Part shown: piece by piece, positions 33,922 through 42,277 of the stretch
Layout of the letters: each line of letters opens with the position of its first letter
Position numbering within the stretch: position 1 is the stretch's first letter
Assembly (NCBI RefSeq): GCF_003458415.1
Contig: NZ_QRUF01000001.1
Location: 60,142-124,141, forward strand
Reading direction: 5' to 3'
Source of the DNA: Collinsella sp. AF25-2LB
GTDB taxonomy: Bacteria; Actinomycetota; Coriobacteriia; Coriobacteriales; Coriobacteriaceae
DNA length: 64,000 nt
Program-made: the position numbers and the translations under genes
Notes under the pieces: generated by a model
Told to the model about the DNA's origin: nothing
The model's database searches: none
Seen by the model: only the letters and a program-made list of their open reading frames with translations

Positions 33922-34182
33922 ATGACTGATTCGCGTAACTCGCGTAAGGTCCGTACGGGTGTCGTTACCTCCGTCTCCGGTGCCAAGACCATTGTTGTCA
34001 CCATCACCGAGCGCAAGCGTCACCCCAAGTACGGCAAGATGATGACCAGCTCCAAGAAGCTGCACGCTCACGACGAGGAGTGCACGGCTGGCGTGGGCGA
34101 CACCGTCCGCGTTATGGAGACCCGTCCTATGTCCAAGATGAAGCGTTGGCGCCTCATCGAGGTCGTCGAGCGCGCTAAATAA
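33922..34182 (+). CDS. rpsQ: 30S ribosomal protein S17
   Basis: S17 is a primary 16S rRNA binder with an OB fold. The 86-residue protein holds RKVRTGVVTSVSGAKTIVV and the HPKYGKMM block, ending MKRWRLIEVVERAK. The ATG follows AAGGAG. An unusually long gap of 118 nt separates it from rplN. Confidence 0.97.
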   Translation: MTDSRNSRKVRTGVVTSVSGAKTIVVTITERKRHPKYGKMMTSSKKLHAHDEECTAGVGDTVRVMETRPMSKMKRWRLIEVVERAK

Positions 34183-34210
34183 GCAGTCGCTCTTACGACT
34201 TGTACGTTTC

Positions 34211-34278
34211 CGAAGATGTGCGTATGCCTGGCTTGCATACCACGGGCCGTATAAAGGCTGCGCACCTCTCTTCGGTTC
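34211..34278 (+). promoter_or_regulatory. Structured rpsQ-rplN intercistronic region
   Basis: CCGAAGATGTGCG near 34211 can pair with CGCACCTCTCTTCGG near 34261-34275, with mismatches. A smaller hairpin, GTATGC/GCATAC, and CGTATAAAGG lie inside. It may be an autoregulatory leader or an internal promoter. I cannot tell which. Confidence 0.4.
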
Positions 34279-34300
34279 TTAGTTCGGAGGAACATCTACC

Positions 34301-34669
34301 ATGATTCAGATGCAAACCATGCTGAACGTCGCCGACAACTCCGGCGCTCGCAAGATTCGCTGCATCAAGGTGCTTGGCGGTTCCAAGCGTCGTTATGCAG
34401 GCATCGGCGATGTGTTCATCGGTGCTGTCCAGGAGGCTACCCCTGGCGCCAACGTCAAGAAGAAGGACGTTGTCCGTTGCGTCGTCGTTCGTACCGTTAA
34501 GGAGATCCGCCGCAAGGATGGCTCCTACATTCGCTTTGATGAGAACGCCTGCGTTGTCATCAACAACGATGGTTCGCCCGTCGGCACCCGTATCTTCGGG
34601 CCCGTCGCTCGCGAGCTTCGTGACAAGAAGTACATGAAGATCGTCTCGCTCGCTCCCGAGACCCTGTAG
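34301..34669 (+). CDS. rplN: 50S ribosomal protein L14
   Basis: L14 forms an intersubunit bridge. The 122-residue product starts [19 protein letters not shown] and includes [19 protein letters not shown], both highly conserved. The ATG follows CGGAGGA. rplX follows 13 nt later. Confidence 0.98.
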   Translation: MIQMQTMLNVADNSGARKIRCIKVLGGSKRRYAGIGDVFIGAVQEATPGANVKKKDVVRCVVVRTVKEIRRKDGSYIRFDENACVVINNDGSPVGTRIFGPVARELRDKKYMKIVSLAPETL

Positions 34670-34682
34670 TTAGGGGAGATAT

Positions 34683-34988
34683 ATGTATATCAAGAAGGGC
34701 GATAAGGTCCAGGTTCTCTCTGGTAAGGATCGCGGCAAGCAGGGCGTTGTCCTGCGTGCTCTCCCCGCCGAGAACAAGGTCGTTGTCGAGGGCGTTTCGG
34801 TCGTCAAGAAGGCCGTCAAGCCCAACGCTGCCAACCAGCAGGGCGGCATCGTTTCGCAGGAGGCTCCCATCGACGCCTCCAACGTCAATCTCGTTTGCCC
34901 CGAGTGCGGTAAGGTTACCCGCGTCGGTCACGAGAAGGACGGCAAGAACAAGCTGCGCGTCTGCAAGAAGTGCGGCCACAAGTTCTAA
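34683..34988 (+). CDS. rplX: 50S ribosomal protein L24
   Basis: L24 starts 50S assembly at the 5' end of 23S rRNA. The KOW motif [18 protein letters not shown] is at the N-terminus. The C-terminus has a four-cysteine zinc-ribbon-like end, CPECGK...CKKCGHKF, as in some bacterial L24 forms. Length is 101 residues. The operon stops here at a strong terminator, whereas rplE normally follows. Confidence 0.97.
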   Translation: MYIKKGDKVQVLSGKDRGKQGVVLRALPAENKVVVEGVSVVKKAVKPNAANQQGGIVSQEAPIDASNVNLVCPECGKVTRVGHEKDGKNKLRVCKKCGHKF

Positions 34989-35015
34989 GCTGCCCGCAAC
35001 AGTTAAGTTGCTAGC

Positions 35016-35050
35016 AAAGGCCCGGATGCCACGGCACCCGGGCCTTTTTT
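35016..35050 (+). terminator. Rho-independent terminator after rplX
   Basis: AAAGGCCCGG pairs with CCGGGCCTTT, with an inner TGCC/GGCA, followed by TTTT. It ends the ribosomal-protein operon. Confidence 0.93.
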
Positions 35051-35418
35051 GATCCCTATTCATTGGGTACTCATTGGGGACAGGCTTAAATGAGTGATTG
35101 CGCGCACGAAGGCTGGCGTGACAGTTGGTCAGCTTGTGCGTTGCTGCGGACTCGGTGAGGCAACGGTTAAAAGGGCAACTGTTGGCTGGCGCGACGCCTC
35201 AAATGATCCGTTTTCCTCCGTCCCCAAGGGATCAGGTGATGCGTATTTGTGTGTAGTTACGTGCGTAGGATTGCGTGATTGTGCTTGTATATGCGCCATC
35301 TGCTGCTGAATTTTGACCATTTAGCGGTAATACACGCAGAAGCACGCACATACACGCGCATTTGTGCGAATATAGAGCTGTCAGAAATAAAAGACTTTTC
35401 ACGACGCAGGAGGCAGAT
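35051..35418. other. Intergenic region with GGGGACAGG-type repeats
   Basis: There is no credible gene. TTGGGGAC (35073-35080) and GTCCCCAA (about 35220-35227) face each other across roughly 150 bp, so a small degenerate element may lie here. Nearer the oxidoreductase the sequence is AT-rich with repeated CACGCA/TGTGCG words. A promoter for the next gene is expected here but not clear. Confidence 0.45.
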
Positions 35419-36498
35419 ATGGCAGATTGTAAACAGGCTCCGCTTGATGCTGCGGCAGCCGCAAAGGCAGCGTTCGCTTCGGTCCAGGACAAGCCATTCC
35501 CCGATGATATCTTTACGGCTCCCGAGCTTCGTTGGGCTGTGATCGGGTGCGGTGTTATCGCCAACCAGATGGCCCAGTCTCTCGCTCTTTCCGGCCGCAA
35601 GCTTGCGGGCGTCGCCAACCGCACGCTGTCCAAGGCTCAGGCTTTTGCCGATCAGTATGGCATCGAGAAGGTCTACGAATCGGTCGAGGACCTCTATGCC
35701 GATCCGAACATCGACGCGATCTATATCACCACGCCGCATAACACGCACATCACCTATCTGCGTGCGGCCCTGGCAGCTGGCAAGCACGTGCTTTGCGAGA
35801 AGGCCATCACCCTCAACTCCGCCGAGCTCGACGAGGCGCGTGCCATTGCCGACGAGCATAACGTGATCCTCATGGACGCCACTACGGTGCTCCATATGCC
35901 CTTGTATCAGGAGCTGCGCCGCCGCATGGATGTCGGCGAGTTTGGCCGCATGAACCTCGCCCAACTCAACTTTGGCAGCTACAAGGAGTACGGCGACCTG
36001 ACCAACCGTTTCTACAATCGCAACCTTGCTGGCGGTGCCATGCTCGACATTGGCGTCTATGCCCTGTCCGTTATGCGCCTCTTTATGGCAAGCCAGCCCG
36101 CTGAGGTCGTTTCGCTGGGCAACACCTGTGAGACCGGCGTTGACGTTGCGGGCGGCATCGTCTGCCGTAATGCCGAGCAGCAGCTGGGTGTTGTGAGCCT
36201 TACGCTTCACTCCAAGCAGCCCAAGCGCTCGGTCATCAGCTTTGACAAGTGCTATATCGAGGTCAACGAGTATCCGCGTGCCGATCACGCGACCATCGTG
36301 TGGACTGCGGACGGCCACCGCGAGGAGGTCCACGCCGGCACCGAGGCTTACGCCCTGTGCTATGAGATGGCCGATCTTGAGAAGGCCGTTGCCGGCGACG
36401 ACTCCAAGCGCGAGCTACTGGATTATGCTTCTGATGTTATGGAGCTTATGACCAAGCTTCGCACCGACTGGGGAGTCGTGTACCCCGAGGAGGAGTAA
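35419..36498 (+). CDS. Gfo/Idh/MocA family oxidoreductase
   Basis: This is a 359-residue NAD(P)-dependent sugar or polyol dehydrogenase-like protein. The Rossmann motif VIGCGVIANQMAQSL starts near residue 41. The family catalytic lysine is Lys128 in CEKAITLN (EKP is more usual). The start ATG 35419 follows GCAGGAGGCAG. The frame is open further upstream without support. It lies 3 nt before a DeoR-type regulator, which suggests a sugar-linked role. The substrate is unknown. Confidence 0.9.
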   Translation: MADCKQAPLDAAAAAKAAFASVQDKPFPDDIFTAPELRWAVIGCGVIANQMAQSLALSGRKLAGVANRTLSKAQAFADQYGIEKVYESVEDLYADPNIDAIYITTPHNTHITYLRAALAAGKHVLCEKAITLNSAELDEARAIADEHNVILMDATTVLHMPLYQELRRRMDVGEFGRMNLAQLNFGSYKEYGDLTNRFYNRNLAGGAMLDIGVYALSVMRLFMASQPAEVVSLGNTCETGVDVAGGIVCRNAEQQLGVVSLTLHSKQPKRSVISFDKCYIEVNEYPRADHATIVWTADGHREEVHAGTEAYALCYEMADLEKAVAGDDSKRELLDYASDVMELMTKLRTDWGVVYPEEE

Positions 36499-36501
36499 GC
36501 G

Positions 36502-37248
36502 ATGCTTGCGGAAGATAGGCTCAACGCGATCGTGTCGATGGTGCAGCAGGCCGGCTCGGTTACCGTGCCGGAGCTTGCCGAGGCTCTGGGCGTGACGGCG
36601 TCTACCATTCGGCGCGACCTGCAGACGCTCGATCGAGCGCACCGCATCGCTAAGGTCCACGGTGGAGCGACGAGTCTTGAGCGCGCGCACGTGACGCGTG
36701 ACTTAACACTCAACGAGCGCAGCGACCTCCATAACGACGACAAGGAGCGTATCTGCGCCCGTGCGGCGGCGCTTGTGGAGCCCGAGAGCTTTGTATACAT
36801 CGACTCGGGCTCGACGACGCTCAAGCTCATCGAGCATCTTCCACACCTTGAAGATGTCACCTATGTGACCGATTCCGTGCTCCATGCTCAGCACCTCGCT
36901 TTGCGCGGCATGCGTACCGTGGTGCTGGGCGGCGAGCTCAAGCCCGAGACCGAGGCGCTCGTTGGCCCCGATGCCTTGGCAACCCTAGACCGCTACAACT
37001 TCAATTGTGGCTTTTGGGGCTCTAACGGCATTGCCGCCGAGCAGGGCTTCACGGCGCCCGATATCGAGGAAGCGCAAGTAAAGCGTATCTCGATGCGCCA
37101 TACGGCCAAGCGCTTCGTAATCTCGGACGCCAGTAAATTTGGCATGGTGGCGCCCGTCAAGTTCGCGGATTTTCGCGATGCAACGATTATTACCGCGGGC
37201 GAGGTCCCCGCCAAGTACCGGGCAATGGACAACGTCATCACGGTCTAG
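36502..37248 (+). CDS. DeoR/GlpR family transcriptional regulator
   Basis: The 248-residue regulator has an N-terminal winged helix-turn-helix (about 19-45, TVPELAEALGVTASTIRRDL) and the DeoR C-terminal sugar-phosphate sensor domain with YIDSGSTTLKL and SDASKFG. Such proteins repress sugar catabolic genes and respond to phosphorylated sugars. It is coupled to the upstream oxidoreductase (3-nt gap). It probably controls that gene and itself, but no operator was identified. Confidence 0.92.
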   Translation: MLAEDRLNAIVSMVQQAGSVTVPELAEALGVTASTIRRDLQTLDRAHRIAKVHGGATSLERAHVTRDLTLNERSDLHNDDKERICARAAALVEPESFVYIDSGSTTLKLIEHLPHLEDVTYVTDSVLHAQHLALRGMRTVVLGGELKPETEALVGPDALATLDRYNFNCGFWGSNGIAAEQGFTAPDIEEAQVKRISMRHTAKRFVISDASKFGMVAPVKFADFRDATIITAGEVPAKYRAMDNVITV

Positions 37249-37307
37249 AAGCAGGGGCAGGCTAAGGCCAAAACCACCGCGAAGGTACCTGTCCCCATTG
37301 TGGTGGT

Positions 37308-37967
37308 TTAGGGCTCCCAGGGGCAGGGGGCTTCGATGTGGATGTGCTCGCCGGTAACGGGATGCGTAAAGGACACGCTGTGGGCGTGGAGCATCAATCC
37401 GCATGGGCGCGGCGTTCCGTACAGGTCGTCGCCCACCAGCGGATGGTGCTCGCTGGCCAGATGGACGCGAATCTGATGCTTGCGGCCGGTGAGCAGCTCG
37501 ACATCGATATACGAACGCGTGGGCAGGCCTCGACGGCTCTTAAGGCGCTTGAGCACCTTGACGCGCGTCTGAGACGGCTTGCCGCTGGCACCGACGCGCA
37601 TCTTGCGGCTATCGTGGCGGTCGCGGGCGATCGGCTTGTCGATGAGCTTTTCGTTCCAGTCTATCTTGCCCTCGGCCAGCGCCAGATAGTGCTTTTCGAA
37701 GGCGTGGTCGTTCACCATCTGGTCAAAGGCGGGCTGCGTCTGTTTGTCGAGCGAGAACAGAACCACGCCGGTGGTGTTGCGGTCCAGGCGGTTGAGCGGC
37801 TGCATGTCGGTCGCGGCAAAGCCGTCGCCCATCGCCAGCAGCAGATCGCTGGCGTAGTCGGTAAGTGTGCGCTCGCCGGTGCCGTCACCGTGGACGATCA
37901 TGCCGGCGGGCTTATCGATGGCCATGAGCCAGGCGTCGCAGTAGAGGACTTGGGGTTCTTCGTTCAC
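37308..37967 (-). CDS. RluA family pseudouridine synthase
   Basis: The enzyme converts uridine to pseudouridine in rRNA or tRNA. The catalytic aspartate is Asp62 in LNRLDRNTTGV. KPAGMIVHGD and GRKHQIRVHLA are the other family blocks. At 219 residues it lacks an S4 domain, so it resembles short RluA/RluC-type enzymes, and the target position cannot be assigned. It lies 15 nt downstream of the U32 gene, in one operon. Confidence 0.92.
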   Translation of the reverse strand: MNEEPQVLYCDAWLMAIDKPAGMIVHGDGTGERTLTDYASDLLLAMGDGFAATDMQPLNRLDRNTTGVVLFSLDKQTQPAFDQMVNDHAFEKHYLALAEGKIDWNEKLIDKPIARDRHDSRKMRVGASGKPSQTRVKVLKRLKSRRGLPTRSYIDVELLTGRKHQIRVHLASEHHPLVGDDLYGTPRPCGLMLHAHSVSFTHPVTGEHIHIEAPCPWEP

Positions 37968-37982
37968 GTGTAAGCCTTTCGG

Positions 37983-40478
37983 TTAGCTAATTCCCACAAA
38001 CATACAGCCCGAGGTGGCGCCGTGCAGGCGGGCGGCGGGCTTACGGCCGGCCTGCGCGGCCTCGATGGCGCGACGGACGCGTGCGACGGCGCGGCCAATC
38101 TCATCGGACTCGAGCAGGGTTCCGTCAACCATAAGACGGCGCACGCCGGCGTCGAGCAGCTGCGGAACCTGCGGCGTGAGGTCGATGGGGTAGGCATCGT
38201 ACAGGCGCGAGCGGCCGTGGACGTCGGTGCGCACTGGCATGACCTTGCCATCGATATTCTTGAGCGACAGCTTGCGGGCGCGCAGGCGGCAATTGGCGCA
38301 ATCGTGGATACAACCGTTGGCAACCTGCAGGATGCAGTGCTCGCTCGTCATAACGCGCGGGCGGCCGAAAACGGTGATGCCCAGGGCTGCGGGCGCGGAG
38401 GTGCCAAGCGAGATAATCTCGTCGAGCGTGATCTCGGGCGAGAGCCAAAACGCCCCGGCCCCGCGCTCGGCGAGTGCCTCCATGCAGGGCGTGTTGTGCA
38501 CCGGCAGGCAAGAGCGAATCTCGACCGTGGCGCCGGCCTGCGCGGCTACGGCGAGCTCGGAGATATTGCCGACGGCGACGGTGGCTCCGGCATTGATCCA
38601 GGGATCGACGCGTGCGTGGTCAACGGCGCGGCAGACCTCGTCGAGTACGGGCACGATGCCCTGCTCAAACGCATCGGCGGGGGAGAGCTCGGCCGCATCG
38701 AGCGCGTCGGTGGTCATGTAGATGCGCGTTGCACCCTCGGCGCGAGCAGCCTCGGCGGCCTCGAACGAGGTGACGGTGGCGCAGATTTGCGGCTCATCGC
38801 GGTAGTGCTCGGGCATGGGGCGGGAATCACTGGTGACAATCGCCGGCAGCTCGAGCGTGCGGGCACGCTTCGCGTACGGTGCCAGAATGGCCTCCTCGAG
38901 CGCCTTGCAAGCGGCTGTGCGCACCTTATGTACGGCGGAAAAGCCCATGCCGCAGCCCTCATCGAGCGTCACATCAAAGCTCGCGGCCTCAAAGGGCGAG
39001 GAGCCCATGCGGCCTACATGCTCAACCAGATCGGACGCCTCGACCGCGCGGGTCTTGGCGGCCTCGACGGTAAAGCCCGTGGCCGTGGCGGTGAGCGTGG
39101 GGTCGTCGCAGCAGGTGAGCGTCACGGTAAAAGGCTCGCCAAGGCGCGCCACGACGGACACGTCTACGGCGCGGCGGCGCAGCACGTCGCGCTTGAGCGC
39201 GGCGCCGGCGGCGTCGATAGCGCGCTGGCTTCGAATCACGCGTACGCGGCAACCTTCGGGCATGCTACGGGGCACGCGGCACTCGATGATGTCGCCGGCA
39301 GCGGCATCATCGGCGGCGATGGTGGTCAGGAATTGGTCGAACTCATCGTCGTGACGAAGTTCCAGCAGGTCGCCCTTGCCCACGGGCTCAAACAGCTCGA
39401 TGCGGGCGATGGCGGCGCGGCGACGACGGTCGTCAGGCTTGAGCCCGCGCACATCGCGGTTGGCCAGGCGGCTGCCCAGCACCGTGCCCACGATCTGGCC
39501 GCGGTTGTTGGAGCGCTCGTAGCTCATCATCTCGTCGCCCGAGGTGCCGTCTTGGTAGGCGTGCGTAAAGTCACGGTTAAAGCAGCGCTTGAGTTGGCGC
39601 TGGCGGGCGGCCTCTTCATCCTTAGAGGTCGAAACATGGGCCAGCATGTCATCAATCTGATGACGATACACGTCGACGATGGAATACACGTAATCGGGGG
39701 CCTTCATGCGGCCCTCGAGCTTGAGCGATGCGGGGCCGGCGTCATACAGACGGCGAACAAGCTGCGAGGTATTGGTGTCGCGCGGGCATAGCGCGCGTTC
39801 GCGACCGGCAGGGGAGAGCGAGCGGCCGTTCTCGTCGATTAGCTCGTAAGGCAGGCGACAGGGCTGAGCGCACATGCCGCGGTTGGCCGAGCGGCCCGCC
39901 ATGGCAAAACTCGAGAGAAGGCACAGACCCGAGTAGCAAAAGCAGATGGCACCGTGGCTAAAGACCTCGAGGTCGACGTCGGGCGCGGCGTCGTGGATGG
40001 CGGCGATCTCGTCAATGGAGAGCTCGCGCGAGAGGGTCACGCGGTCGGCGCCCTGCTCGCGGCACCAAATAGTCCCGCGGTCGTCATGGATGTTCGCCTG
40101 GGTCGAGATGTGTGTCTCGATGCCGGGCATGGTGCGCTTGACCTCAAAGAACAGGCCCCAGTCCTGGATAATGAAGGCGTCGGCGCCCAGCGTGGAACAG
40201 CGGTGGATGAGCTGCAGCGCATCGCCCATCTCGGACTGCTTGATGACGATGTTTACCGTGACATAAACGCGCGAGCCGGCCAGGTGTGCAGCACGGCAGG
40301 CCTGTTCAAAGGCCTCGTCGGTAAAGTTTGTTGCCTTGCGGCGGGCGTTGAAGCTGCCCATGCCGCAGTAGATGGCGTCTGCCCCGGCAGCGAGCGCGGC
40401 GGCAAAAGGCTCGGGCCCTCCGGCGGGCGCCAAAAGCTCGGGTCTGCGGTTGGTGGTTCGACTGGCGGTTGCGGTCAT
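37983..40478 (-). CDS. U32 family peptidase / RlhA-like protein
   Basis: This 831-residue protein opens with the U32 barrel (ELLAPAGGPEPFAAALAAGA). The family signature is visible around residue 165-185 (EVFSHGAICFCYSGLC), followed by RGMCAQPCRLPYEL. These cysteines match the Fe-S ligands proposed for U32 proteins. The second half has the DUF3656-like and C-terminal U32 parts with CIHDCANCRLRARKLSLKN. Despite the peptidase name, characterised relatives such as RlhA act in 23S rRNA hydroxylation. Pairing with a pseudouridine synthase gene fits an RNA-modification role. Confidence 0.88.
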   Translation of the reverse strand: MTATASRTTNRRPELLAPAGGPEPFAAALAAGADAIYCGMGSFNARRKATNFTDEAFEQACRAAHLAGSRVYVTVNIVIKQSEMGDALQLIHRCSTLGADAFIIQDWGLFFEVKRTMPGIETHISTQANIHDDRGTIWCREQGADRVTLSRELSIDEIAAIHDAAPDVDLEVFSHGAICFCYSGLCLLSSFAMAGRSANRGMCAQPCRLPYELIDENGRSLSPAGRERALCPRDTNTSQLVRRLYDAGPASLKLEGRMKAPDYVYSIVDVYRHQIDDMLAHVSTSKDEEAARQRQLKRCFNRDFTHAYQDGTSGDEMMSYERSNNRGQIVGTVLGSRLANRDVRGLKPDDRRRRAAIARIELFEPVGKGDLLELRHDDEFDQFLTTIAADDAAAGDIIECRVPRSMPEGCRVRVIRSQRAIDAAGAALKRDVLRRRAVDVSVVARLGEPFTVTLTCCDDPTLTATATGFTVEAAKTRAVEASDLVEHVGRMGSSPFEAASFDVTLDEGCGMGFSAVHKVRTAACKALEEAILAPYAKRARTLELPAIVTSDSRPMPEHYRDEPQICATVTSFEAAEAARAEGATRIYMTTDALDAAELSPADAFEQGIVPVLDEVCRAVDHARVDPWINAGATVAVGNISELAVAAQAGATVEIRSCLPVHNTPCMEALAERGAGAFWLSPEITLDEIISLGTSAPAALGITVFGRPRVMTSEHCILQVANGCIHDCANCRLRARKLSLKNIDGKVMPVRTDVHGRSRLYDAYPIDLTPQVPQLLDAGVRRLMVDGTLLESDEIGRAVARVRRAIEAAQAGRKPAARLHGATSGCMFVGIS

Positions 40479-40634
40479 ATCCTGCCTTTCAAAATGCTCA
40501 GATACTCAAAAGTATAGTGGCGTCGCTGCGGTGGGCGACGCCCGCAGCCTAAGCAGGACAAAGTCTTCAGCAGCTTGGACTGGCTGCTCCACATGAGAAC
40601 CGTTCAGCGGTTCGGGGAAACCGTTGGGCGATAA

Positions 40635-40689
40635 AATATTCTCGCAAGCTGATAATATTCTTGCATCAAACAGAAACCTTGAGTACTAT
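40635..40689 (+). promoter_or_regulatory. ridA promoter with duplicated operator-like site
   Basis: TTGCAT (40661) and TACTAT (40684) are spaced 17 bp apart. AATATTCTCGCA (40635-40646) and AATATTCTTGCA (40654-40665) are direct repeats 19 bp apart, and the second covers the -35. That arrangement suggests a regulator binding on one face of the helix. Confidence 0.65.
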
Positions 40690-40778
40690 CCCAATCAAGC
40701 GCGGTGTTCAGACCGAACTGTGCCTCCCGGTGCGAACACCGCGCTCACGCTCTCTCAATTGATCGTAAGGAGAAAAAC

Positions 40779-41156
40779 ATGAGCAAGACCGTCGTGTCTT
40801 CCGATAACGCACCCGCAGCCATCGGCCCGTATTCCCCCGGTATCCAGGCCGGCAACATGGTGTTCCTGTCCGGCCAGCTGGGCATCGATCCCGCGACCGG
40901 CAAGATGCCCGAGGGCGTCGAGGCCCAGGCCAAGCAGTCCCTCGCCAACGTCGAGGCCCTGCTGACCGCTGCCGGCGCTACCTTTGCCGATGTCGTCAAG
41001 ACCACGGTCTACCTGGCCGACATCGTCGACTTCGCCGCCGTGAACGAGATCTACGCCTCCAAGTTTGAGGCCCCGTTCCCCGCGCGCAGCGCCTTCCAGG
41101 TTGCCGCCCTTCCGGCTGGCGGTCTGGTCGAGATCGAGGTCGTTGCCGCTCTCTAA
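40779..41156 (+). CDS. ridA: RidA family reactive imine deaminase
   Basis: RidA hydrolyses reactive enamine/imine intermediates produced by PLP enzymes such as threonine dehydratase. The 125-residue protein has the conserved Arg103 in FPARSAFQVAALPAGG and Glu118/Glu120 in the last strand, matching the active-site set. The start ATG 40779 follows AAGGAG. It is monocistronic, with a strong terminator. A YheO-type regulator gene converges on it. Confidence 0.95.
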   Translation: MSKTVVSSDNAPAAIGPYSPGIQAGNMVFLSGQLGIDPATGKMPEGVEAQAKQSLANVEALLTAAGATFADVVKTTVYLADIVDFAAVNEIYASKFEAPFPARSAFQVAALPAGGLVEIEVVAAL

Positions 41157-41185
41157 GGCGTTGGCCACAACTAAACATGACATGC

Positions 41186-41224
41186 AAAAAGACCCTGCAG
41201 CGCGTGCGAGCTGCAGGGTCTTTT
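41186..41224. terminator. Bidirectional terminator between ridA and the YheO-type gene
   Basis: AAAAAGACCCTGCAGC and GCTGCAGGGTCTTTT form a 15-bp stem with an A run on one side and a T run on the other. It serves both convergent genes. Confidence 0.93.
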
Positions 41225-41268
41225 ATCAAGTGACGGATCGCTTGTGGAGCCGCACTCCATTTTGCTCG

Positions 41269-41925
41269 TTAGCCTTCCTTGCGGACTTTTTGCAGGTAGC
41301 GGTAGACGCTGGGCTCTGAGATGCCCAGCGCGGCGGCGGCGCAGGCCACGGCGCCCTTGAGCATGAACACCCCGTTACCGTTGAGGTGGCGAACGACGTC
41401 CACGCGGTCGCTCTGACCAAGCGACGCTACATCCAGCCCGCGCGCGCTCAGCAACTCGGCAATGCTGCGGTCGATGAGCTCCTGTGTAGACTCCGAAAGG
41501 CTTTCGACCTCGATAGGGGCGGGCTCCGTGCGCGTCGGCGCCGCGTCGAAGCACGCCATGAGCTGCTGCGCCATGGCGTTGATGGAGCGCACGGTCGAGA
41601 GGTCGGTGTTGACGCAGAGCATACCGACGATCTCATCATTCTCGCGGATAAAGTACGTCGCTGACTCCAACGTCTTGCCGCCGGCACCGCGCCCCTCGTA
41701 GCCCGTAATAAACGGCAGGTCGCGATACTTGGCGTCGTGCATGATCTTGAGTGCCAGATCGGTGGCGGGACCGCCGACCTTGCGGCCGCTTACGATGCCG
41801 TTGCGAATATCGACGATGGCGTGGTCGGGATCCGAGAAATCGTGCAGCACGATTTCGCTGTTTTTGCCGAGTATCTGCTCCAGAAAATCGACCATCGGCA
41901 AAAAGCGACGTACGGTCTCGTTCAC
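41269..41925 (-). CDS. YheO/DauR-like PAS domain transcriptional regulator
   Basis: The 218-residue regulator has an N-terminal YheO-like PAS domain (FLPMVDFLEQILGKNSEIVL... through CVNTDLS) and a C-terminal helix-turn-helix (about 190-215, ALGISEPSVYRYLQKVRK). I place the start at GTG 41925 (minus strand) because AAAGGAG precedes it at good spacing and the PAS domain starts right after. The frame is open for 47 more residues without support. DauR-type relatives regulate amino-acid or reactive-intermediate genes. Here it converges with ridA and diverges from the purine cluster. Confidence 0.85.
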   Translation of the reverse strand: MNETVRRFLPMVDFLEQILGKNSEIVLHDFSDPDHAIVDIRNGIVSGRKVGGPATDLALKIMHDAKYRDLPFITGYEGRGAGGKTLESATYFIRENDEIVGMLCVNTDLSTVRSINAMAQQLMACFDAAPTRTEPAPIEVESLSESTQELIDRSIAELLSARGLDVASLGQSDRVDVVRHLNGNGVFMLKGAVACAAAALGISEPSVYRYLQKVRKEG

Positions 41926-42161
41926 GGGCAACTCCTTTGGGTGAAATCGGAAATGTTCATAACAATTTTTTCTCATGGTAACACGCTGCCCATCATCTCG
42001 TATATCCGCAGGTACATTGCGTAATGCAGACGAACGGTAGGAATTTAGCGGTAAACGGTTGACCAAAAGAAAAGTTAGATGTTATTTTGACCAGACACTT
42101 TCCTGACCTGCGGAAATGCGTTATTTCAGCTGAAGAATAGTCTGATAACAAAAAATTATTA
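41926..42161. other. Divergent regulatory region left of the purine cluster
   Basis: No gene is seen. It contains TTTAGCGGTAA (about 42041), also present near 35325 upstream of the oxidoreductase gene, and TTTTGACCA. An AT-rich stretch leads into the permease promoter. Confidence 0.45.
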
Positions 42162-42190
42162 TTGAGAATGAGAATCATCTTTAATACGAT
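42162..42190 (+). promoter_or_regulatory. Permease promoter with Fur-box-like site in the spacer
   Basis: TTGAGA (42162) and TACGAT (42185) are separated by exactly 17 bp. GAGAATGAGAATCATCTTT (42164-42182) matches the classical 19-bp Fur box at about 14 positions and fills the spacer, where a bound repressor would block RNA polymerase. Confidence 0.6.
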
Positions 42191-42277
42191 ATGCAATGAA
42201 GGCACAACCTCAACCCCGCACTGCGTCACAATAGAGCGTTAGATGCGAAAACAACTACTTCGAGGATTGGTGGTCAA

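Noticed and set aside
35094..35309. 71-codon frame downstream of rplX
   Set aside because: No ribosome binding site and no domain. It lies in a repeat-like intergenic segment.
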